Below, piece after piece: positions 59,924 through 64,000 of a stretch of DNA of 64,000 bases (position 1 is the stretch's first letter; every line of letters begins with the position of its first letter). A program made the position numbers and the translations under genes. Under the pieces are notes generated by a model. It had not been told where the DNA came from. It saw nothing but the letters and a program-made list of their open reading frames with translations, and did no database searches. Origin of the DNA: JAMXLO01 sp963696645 (lineage in GTDB: Bacteria > Pseudomonadota > Alphaproteobacteria > Acetobacterales > Acetobacteraceae). The stretch is taken from positions 1,426,001 to 1,490,000 of the forward strand of contig CAVOKY010000007.1 of assembly GCA_963696645.1 (NCBI GenBank), read 5' to 3'.

Positions 59924-61057
59924 ATGAAGATCGGTGTATCGCTCAGCATCCTGGCCCAGGCGGGACGGTCGGACGTCGCTGTCTACAAAGAGCATCTGGA
60001 ACTCGGCGATCTTGCCGAACCACTCGGCTTCGATTCGATCTTCGCGCTGGAGCATCACTTCACCGGTTACTCCATGTCCCCGGCGCCGACGCAGTTGCTG
60101 AGCTATTTCGCCGGCCGCACCAAGCGCATCGCACTGGGCACATCCGTCATCGTGCTGCCGTGGCACGACCCGATCCGCGTCGCCGAGAGCATCGCGCTGC
60201 TCGATGTGCTGTCCGGCGGTCGCTGCCTGTTCGGCTTCGGCCGCGGCGCCGCCTCAGTGGAATACGCCGGCTTCCGCATCCCGATGGAGGAGGCACGTGC
60301 CCGCTTCGTCGAATCCGCGCAGCTCGTGCGTCTGGCACTCAGCCAGCCGGAATTCGAATGGCAGGGCGAGCACTACCAGATACCGCGCACCTCGATCCGT
60401 CCGAGGCCGATCTCCAACCCCGAGCGACGCTTCTTCGTCTCCTCCGTCACACCCGAGTCAGCCGAGATCATGGCGAAGCTCGGCTTTGGCATGATGGTGA
60501 TCATGCAGAACGAATGGCCGAAGGCCGCCGCCGACATCGATCGCTTCCGCGAGGTCGCCGCCGCTGTCGGTCACACACCGCCGCCACCGATCATCCTGAC
60601 CAACGTGTCATGTGCCGAAAGCCGCCATGAGGCGCATGAGCGCGCCATGAAGTATCTCGGCCGGAAGTGGGATTCGATCGACAACCACTATCACTTTTCG
60701 GATGGGCACCTGGCCGATGTGAAGGGCTACGAGGCATACGGCAAGATGACTAAGACGTACGCCAAGATGAAGGAGGACGCCGCGCGTCAGAAGGCCACTG
60801 AATTCTACGTGAAGATCCAGATCGCCGGCACACCCGATGACTGCATCCAGCAGATTGCCGAGCTGCGCGCATTGACCGGCACTGACCACCTGATAGCCGA
60901 CTTCTCCTATGGCGGCATGCCGCACGAGGAAGGCGAACTGAACATGCGTCTGTTCGCCGACCGCGTGGTGCCAGTGCTGCATCGCGACACGCTGTTCGCC
61001 GGACCTCCCGCGCAACGCGTTACAGCGGCGCATGAGGACGTATTCGCACCGGCGTAG
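59924..61057 (+). CDS. LLM-class flavin-dependent oxidoreductase
   Basis: A 377-residue luciferase-like monooxygenase. Starts MKIGVSLSILAQAGRSDVAVYKEHLELG; then DSIFALEHHFTGYSMSPAPTQLLSYFAGRTKRI, IVLPWHDPIRVAESIALLDVLSGGRC and FGFGRGAASVEYAGFRI, which form the FMN site of the family. AGGAGG sits five bases before the ATG at 59924. Neighbours suggest action on an aromatic or heteroaromatic catabolite. A matching flavin reductase is not seen. Confidence 0.85.
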   Translation: MKIGVSLSILAQAGRSDVAVYKEHLELGDLAEPLGFDSIFALEHHFTGYSMSPAPTQLLSYFAGRTKRIALGTSVIVLPWHDPIRVAESIALLDVLSGGRCLFGFGRGAASVEYAGFRIPMEEARARFVESAQLVRLALSQPEFEWQGEHYQIPRTSIRPRPISNPERRFFVSSVTPESAEIMAKLGFGMMVIMQNEWPKAAADIDRFREVAAAVGHTPPPPIILTNVSCAESRHEAHERAMKYLGRKWDSIDNHYHFSDGHLADVKGYEAYGKMTKTYAKMKEDAARQKATEFYVKIQIAGTPDDCIQQIAELRALTGTDHLIADFSYGGMPHEEGELNMRLFADRVVPVLHRDTLFAGPPAQRVTAAHEDVFAPA

Positions 61058-61091
61058 CGCGTATCCCATCGCACTGCCGTCGAACGCGGGA

Positions 61092-62306
61092 ATGCACCGG
61101 CGCTGGCTCACCCTGGTCGTGCTGTTCGTCGCGCGCACCGCCATGGGGTTTCAGTACCAGACGGTTGGCTCCGTTGCAGCGGCGTTGAGCGCCGACCTGC
61201 ACGTCGGGTTCGCCGAGATTGGCACATTGATCGGGCTGTACCACATTTCCGGCGTGTTTCTCTCGCTGCCCGGCGGACTGATCATCCGTCGTCTGGGCGA
61301 CAAGAATCTGTGCGCAGTTGGCCTGGCGCTGATGGCAGCCGGCGGCGTGATCATGTCGCTGGCGGACAGCTTTGGCGCGGCGTTCGTTGGGCGGCTGACC
61401 AGCGGCATGGGCGCCATCCTGTTCAATCTGGTCATCACCAAGATGACTACCGACTGGTTCGCTCGCCGCGAGATCGTGCTGGCGATGGCGGTCATCCTGT
61501 CCACCTGGCCGTTCGGCATCGCGCTCGGCCTGTTCACCGAACCACTGATCGCCAATGCGTTCGGCTGGCGGTCGGTGATGTTGCTTGCCGGCGGCATCTG
61601 TCTGCTGTCGCTGCTGCTGGTAACGCTATGCTACCGCGTGCCGTCCGACGATCCCTGCATCGAGCAGCCGCGCGCCGAGGCCGCCATGCAATCGATCGGT
61701 CTGCCGCCGCTGCGGATACTCGCACCGGTGATCGCCGCCGGCATAATGTGGGGTTCGTTCAACGCCGGGCTGGTGGCTTACTTCAGCTTCGTGCCGTCAT
61801 TTCTCGCGGAAGGTGGCCGGATGACGTTGGCCCAATCCGGCGCATTGACCAGCCTTGCCCTGTGGGTCGGCATGGTTTCGATCCCGTTCGGCGGCTACGT
61901 GGTGCAGCGGATTGGCAAACCTCGAGCCACCATCATCATCTTCTGCGTCCTCGCGTCGTCGGCCCTCGCCTTGATTGCCGCGAGCACTCCGCCTCTGCTT
62001 GCCTGCATCGCATTCGGCGTGGCGATCGGCCCGCCGCCGGGTGTTATCACGTCGTTGCCGGCTGGTGTGCTGACGCCGGCCCAGCGGGCAGGTGGGTTTG
62101 GCGTTTTCTACACCTGCCATTTCCTGTTGCAGGCAAGTGGACCAGCGGTGGCCGGGTTGATCCATGACGCCGCCGGCGGCACCGCCGCGGTGTTGTTCGG
62201 CGCGGCGATGTTCCTTGTTCCGCTGCCCATGCTTTCGGGTTTCGAATTGCTCGCCGCGCGGTTGCGGCCGGCGCAGGCGGTGGTCGTTGCCCCGGAGACA
62301 GGCTGA
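61092..62306 (+). CDS. MFS transporter
   Basis: About 404 residues with 12 helices. The motif A region after helix two is GGLIIRRLGDKNLCAVGL. FVGRLTSGMGAILFNLVITKMTTDWFARRE lies near residue 115. The family is CynX/NimT- or tartrate-like. A start at ATG 61032 overlapping the LLM gene is possible, but the extra 20 residues are not conserved-looking; I chose ATG 61092 just before helix one. It may import the aromatic substrate of the surrounding catabolic genes. Confidence 0.8.
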   Translation: MHRRWLTLVVLFVARTAMGFQYQTVGSVAAALSADLHVGFAEIGTLIGLYHISGVFLSLPGGLIIRRLGDKNLCAVGLALMAAGGVIMSLADSFGAAFVGRLTSGMGAILFNLVITKMTTDWFARREIVLAMAVILSTWPFGIALGLFTEPLIANAFGWRSVMLLAGGICLLSLLLVTLCYRVPSDDPCIEQPRAEAAMQSIGLPPLRILAPVIAAGIMWGSFNAGLVAYFSFVPSFLAEGGRMTLAQSGALTSLALWVGMVSIPFGGYVVQRIGKPRATIIIFCVLASSALALIAASTPPLLACIAFGVAIGPPPGVITSLPAGVLTPAQRAGGFGVFYTCHFLLQASGPAVAGLIHDAAGGTAAVLFGAAMFLVPLPMLSGFELLAARLRPAQAVVVAPETG

Positions 62307-62331
62307 GGGCGAGCTCGCGTCTGTGTAGGTT

Positions 62332-62365
62332 GCACGTCATGCCGACGCGGGCCGGCATGACGTGC
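62332..62365. terminator. Convergent terminator hairpin
   Basis: A perfect 13-base stem, GCACGTCATGCCG and its complement, with an eight-base loop ACGCGGGC, lies between the facing MFS and amidohydrolase genes. It can terminate both transcripts. Confidence 0.6.
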
Positions 62366-62383
62366 GTCTTGCTATGATGCCCC

Positions 62384-63466
62384 TCAGCCGGCAATCCCCA
62401 GCAGCCGCGCCGCGGTTCCGCCGAGTATCGCGATCCTCTCATCATCGCTTAGTCCCGGCGTGTTGAGCACGAGATCGACCTCGGTACTGGTCCACGGGAA
62501 CGGGTAGTCGGTGCCGATCATGATCTGGCCAGGTCCGGTCTCCGCGATAAGGTGACGCAGCGCTTCGGGCGTGAACACGATCGTGTCGAAATAGAGCTGA
62601 CCGCCCCGCAGGTACGCCGTCGGATTTTTCTTGGGCAGCGGGCCGACCCGGTCGGGGAAGCATCGTATCACTGCATCGGACCGGTTGGCGTAGGACGGCA
62701 GGAAGCCGCCGCCATGCGCGGCACAGATCTTCAGCCCAGGAAACCGATCGAGCGTGCCTTCGAAGATCAGGTGTGACAGTGCGATGGTGGTTTCCAGCGG
62801 ATTGCCGATCGTGTTGGTCAACAACCCGCTGCCGGCGAGCCGACCGCTCGGCTCCAATTCGCGCGTGCCCAACGGATGCATGAAGACGAGTACGCCCAAC
62901 TCCTCGCACTTCGCCCAGAACGGGTGGAATCTTGGGTTGGCCAGTTCCTCGCCGGCGACGCTGCCGGCGACGCCGACACCGCGGAAGCCCAGTGTCTTGA
63001 CCGCGTACTCGACCTGTTGCGCGGCAAGATCGGGATATTGCAGCGCCGCAGTAGCAAAGGCGACGAAACGGTCGGGGCTTGCCGCGCAGAATTCCACCAG
63101 TGCCTCGTTCTGGATTCTTATCAGTTCGGCCGCGGCGTCACGGGGAGCGCGATACCAGTACGGGTTGATGCTCAGCGCCTCGACGTCGATGCCCTGCACG
63201 TCCATCGCCGCGATGCGCGTGCTGGTGTCATGCATCAGCAGGCCCGGCGATTCGAGCGGATGGTTGATCACTGCCGCCGCCGCCGGAACGATGCAGTGGG
63301 CGTGCACATCGACGGTCTTGACGCGTTTGCCATTGACCACGGCCTCGCGCCGGCGGCCCTGTGCTTGTGTTTGCGAGCCTGATGCCGGCGCCACACTCGC
63401 CAGCGCGCAGCCGACAAATGCGATGCCGGCCAGAGTATTGGTCAGCAGATCACCGCCTATTGGCAT
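62384..63466 (-). CDS. Amidohydrolase, ACMSD-like
   Basis: A 360-residue metal-dependent hydrolase/decarboxylase of the amidohydrolase_2 family. The metal motif HxH is TVDVHAHCIVP near residue 54, then SINPYWYRAPRDAA, MHPLGTRELE with a conserved His near 195, and CAAHGGGFLPSYANR near 255, and GTDYPFPW near 320, the Asp that protonates the substrate. 2-Amino-3-carboxymuconate semialdehyde decarboxylase (ACMSD)-type enzymes have this order. An N-terminal hydrophobic segment may be an export signal. Its neighbours suggest decarboxylation of a ring-cleavage product. Confidence 0.85.
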   Translation of the reverse strand: MPIGGDLLTNTLAGIAFVGCALASVAPASGSQTQAQGRRREAVVNGKRVKTVDVHAHCIVPAAAAVINHPLESPGLLMHDTSTRIAAMDVQGIDVEALSINPYWYRAPRDAAAELIRIQNEALVEFCAASPDRFVAFATAALQYPDLAAQQVEYAVKTLGFRGVGVAGSVAGEELANPRFHPFWAKCEELGVLVFMHPLGTRELEPSGRLAGSGLLTNTIGNPLETTIALSHLIFEGTLDRFPGLKICAAHGGGFLPSYANRSDAVIRCFPDRVGPLPKKNPTAYLRGGQLYFDTIVFTPEALRHLIAETGPGQIMIGTDYPFPWTSTEVDLVLNTPGLSDDERIAILGGTAARLLGIAG

Positions 63467-63495
63467 TCCTGTTCCCTCCTCCGTTCAGTCGTGTG

Positions 63496-64000
63496 TCAGG
63501 GGCTGACGTGGCCGCGGAATTTCTCCGGTGGCCTGGTTCCCCATTGCGAACGGAGACCTTCCTCAGCCGGGACGAGGTTGCCGCCGTTGTGAATGTTCAG
63601 CCGATCGGTATCGGCCCAATGCTCATGCACGCGGCCCCAGGGATCCGCCCAGTAGTCGTAAACCTGACTGCCGAGCAGGTGGCGGCCGATGCCCCACATG
63701 TGTTCGTACTTGCTCAGGCCTTCGAGATATTCGTGACCGATGAACACGTCATCGACGTCCTGCACCTCGAATGAAAAATGATTGAGACCCGCGCGCTCGT
63801 TCTTCATGCAGAAGAACGCGTGGTGATCGACATAATCATCGCCGGCATCGATCCGGCTGAACTGTCCGATGATGTTCTGCTTCTCGCCCGCATAGACGTC
63901 GTCCGAAGGGACCAGGCCGAGCGTTTCGCGAAACCAGCGAACGGTTTCCTGGTTCTTTGGCGAACCGAGTACGGCGTGGCCGATGCGCTTGACGCTGGAC
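63496..64000 (-). CDS. VOC-family dioxygenase, 5' end beyond the window
   Basis: The downstream 168 codons of a type I extradiol dioxygenase-like (VOC) gene. VKRIGHAVLGSPKNQETVRWFRETLGL is followed by DDYVDHHAFFCMKNERAGLNHFSFEV with conserved His and FIGHEYLEGL, then DYWADPWGRVHEHWADTDRLN, in which the Glu of HEHW is the third metal ligand. The start is beyond base 64000. It probably cleaves an aromatic ring in the route served by the Rieske oxygenase and the amidohydrolase. Confidence 0.8.
   Translation of the reverse strand, partial: SSVKRIGHAVLGSPKNQETVRWFRETLGLVPSDDVYAGEKQNIIGQFSRIDAGDDYVDHHAFFCMKNERAGLNHFSFEVQDVDDVFIGHEYLEGLSKYEHMWGIGRHLLGSQVYDYWADPWGRVHEHWADTDRLNIHNGGNLVPAEEGLRSQWGTRPPEKFRGHVSP

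Noticed and set aside
57764..60166. An 800-residue frame joining a DNA glycosylase to a LeuC-type subunit
   Set aside because: The junction is made by one extra A near 59326; removing it gives a natural glycosylase stop at 59269. They are two genes.
58571..61057. An 828-residue frame with an LLM oxidoreductase at its C-terminal half
   Set aside because: The first 450 codons lie antisense to the LeuC and mug genes and match nothing; AGGAGG before ATG 59924 marks the real start.

Overview
The window is GC-rich, mostly chromosomal bacterial DNA. The gene content fits an alphaproteobacterium, most likely Acetobacteraceae or a related Rhodospirillales. Indicators are the thrS-infC order, a PEP-CTERM protein, DmdB-like acyl-CoA ligase, many flavin and Rieske oxygenases, and a dispersed palindromic repeat of the TTGCGAGGAGCGAAGCGA type. 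This taxonomic call is inference from gene content, not from a marker search.

Layout. 1-9.6 kb: start of a HAD gene, a GH43-like beta-propeller protein, a TetR regulator beside a decayed acyl-CoA ligase, a truncated cupin, divergent SDR and acyl-CoA ligase, a dicarboxylate symporter and a TPR protein. 9.8-15.8 kb: LLM monooxygenase with a glutaredoxin-DinB gene that has an in-frame TGA exactly at the first catalytic Cys, acyl-CoA dehydrogenase, a MazEF-like toxin-antitoxin pair, and a metC-like/sseA sulfur pair. 15.9-17.6 kb: an IS110-family element inserted inside a dispersed repeat. 17.6-23 kb: AlaX, NUDIX, XRE regulator, and tartronate semialdehyde reductase plus hydroxypyruvate isomerase (glyoxylate metabolism), then an AI-2E-type permease. 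23-35 kb: glycosyltransferases and membrane proteins, a two-gene ABC transporter, dut, a TauD/IS110 remnant, an epimerase, a hydrolase, a CcdAB pair and a GT4 enzyme. 35.5-38.4 kb: thrS and infC separated by a dense array of hairpins.

38.5-45.7 kb holds mixed small genes (PEP-CTERM protein, C39-like protein, VOC, SRPBCC, BNR-repeat protein, ThiS/MoaD-like carrier, lipoprotein, GST, nucleoside phosphorylase). 45.8-51.7 kb is a tightly overlapping seven-gene operon: DoxX/DoxD-like protein, Tat-exported binding protein, cytochrome b, sulfite-oxidase-fold molybdoenzyme, DUF2064 glycosyltransferase, polytopic mannosyltransferase-like protein and radical SAM/SPASM enzyme. A GT2 gene follows, and its start codon lies in a repeat copy. 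52.5-64 kb looks like a catabolic island: Rieske ferredoxin and oxygenase, two Lin0512 proteins, an esterase-like hydrolase, an Asp/Glu-racemase-type isomerase, LeuD/LeuC-type hydratase subunits, an LLM flavoenzyme, an MFS transporter, an ACMSD-like amidohydrolase and a VOC dioxygenase.

Quality warning: at least nine otherwise well-conserved genes, including the essential thrS, are broken by single-base indels. This points to consensus errors in the assembly more than to real decay. The substitution-type TGA in the glutaredoxin gene, the IS110 remnants, the acyl-CoA ligase remnant and the TauD remnant are different in kind and look real.
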